Shown here: piece by piece, positions 63,900 through 64,000 of the stretch
Layout: the number at the start of each line of letters is the position of its first letter
Position numbering within the stretch: position 1 is the stretch's first letter
Assembly: GCF_020740795.1 (NCBI RefSeq)
Contig: NC_067286.1
Span: 3,715,990-3,779,989 of the forward strand
DNA from: Apus apus
Taxonomy: Eukaryota > Chordata > Aves > Apodiformes > Apodidae
DNA: 64,000 nucleotides
Direction of reading: 5' to 3'
Translations under genes and position numbers: made by a program
Notes under the pieces: generated by a model
Seen by the model: the letters and a program-made list of their open reading frames with translations, nothing else
Database searches by the model: none
Told to the model about the DNA's origin: nothing

Positions 63900-64000
63900 T
63901 AATTGAGAAAACAGGTCACTTCTTATTTGAAAACAGGCTGAGATCTGAAGTTTTACTTTGATACCACCTTTTTTCTTTATTTTCCTCTTGAAAGTATTTT

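Larger units (their letters stand above)
56524..64000 (+). other. NAV2: NAV2 intron, 5' part
   Basis: From the donor GTTAGA to the window edge no NAV2 coding exon is recognised, so the intron is at least 7.5 kb; large first introns are normal for this gene. The first 450 bases (56578-57030) are strikingly rich in G and T with TGTG and GGGG runs. Two exon-like segments compatible with the donor phase are listed separately (57254-57550 and 63532-63899). An old CR1-like segment lies near 60975-61160. Confidence 0.75.

Noticed and set aside
1..64000. CRISPR arrays, operons, ribosome binding sites, bacterial insertion sequences
   Set aside because: Composition, CR1 repeats and a spliced vertebrate exon show that this is animal nuclear DNA; no such structures are present.

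Overview
The window reads as a stretch of bird (or at least sauropsid) chromosome. Several copies of the CR1 retrotransposon are present, in both orientations. Two keep the family's 3' end, with its short repeated 'attctatg'-like terminal motif. No Alu, B1 or L1-type sequence was noticed. Coding density is extremely low, the base composition is AT-rich, and simple repeats are scattered throughout. Nothing looks bacterial or viral.

Layout. Positions 1 to about 55,000 are almost entirely non-coding: old CR1 fragments near 4.8, 19.2, 35.9, 44.1 and 46.6 kb (weaker candidates near 12.9 and 38.9 kb), A- and T-tracts, and (TA)n and other microsatellites. Two GC-rich islets (about 34.0 and 42.0 kb) and a few exon-shaped segments (notably 1908-2377) stand out but have no recognisable product. 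From about 55,060 to 55,610 there is a CpG-rich island with a G-quadruplex-forming strand, a perfect 22-bp GATA palindrome and an E2F/Sp1-like site. It leads through a possible 5' leader into the one coding exon I can name: 56,266-56,523 (+), 86 codons. This matches the N-terminus of neuron navigator 2 (NAV2), a large microtubule plus-end protein, in the isoform that starts with its own alternative first coding exon. The exon ends in phase 0 at a splice donor (CAG|GTTAGA). The rest of the window, to 64,000, is the start of a long NAV2 intron; the calponin-homology-domain exons were not found and should lie beyond the right edge.

The long upstream region is therefore either intergenic or, if a more distal NAV2 promoter is used as in mammals, part of a NAV2 intron. 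I cannot decide between these from sequence alone.

I did not find a previously undescribed biological system. The most checkable leads are: a chained set of small uORFs in the putative NAV2 leader (ending TAATG); an SxIP EB-binding motif in the NAV2 first exon; two phase-compatible cryptic or alternative NAV2 exons in the intron (57,254 and 63,532); a two-exon open structure at 1908-2377; and a perfect 13-bp inverted repeat at 12.24 kb.
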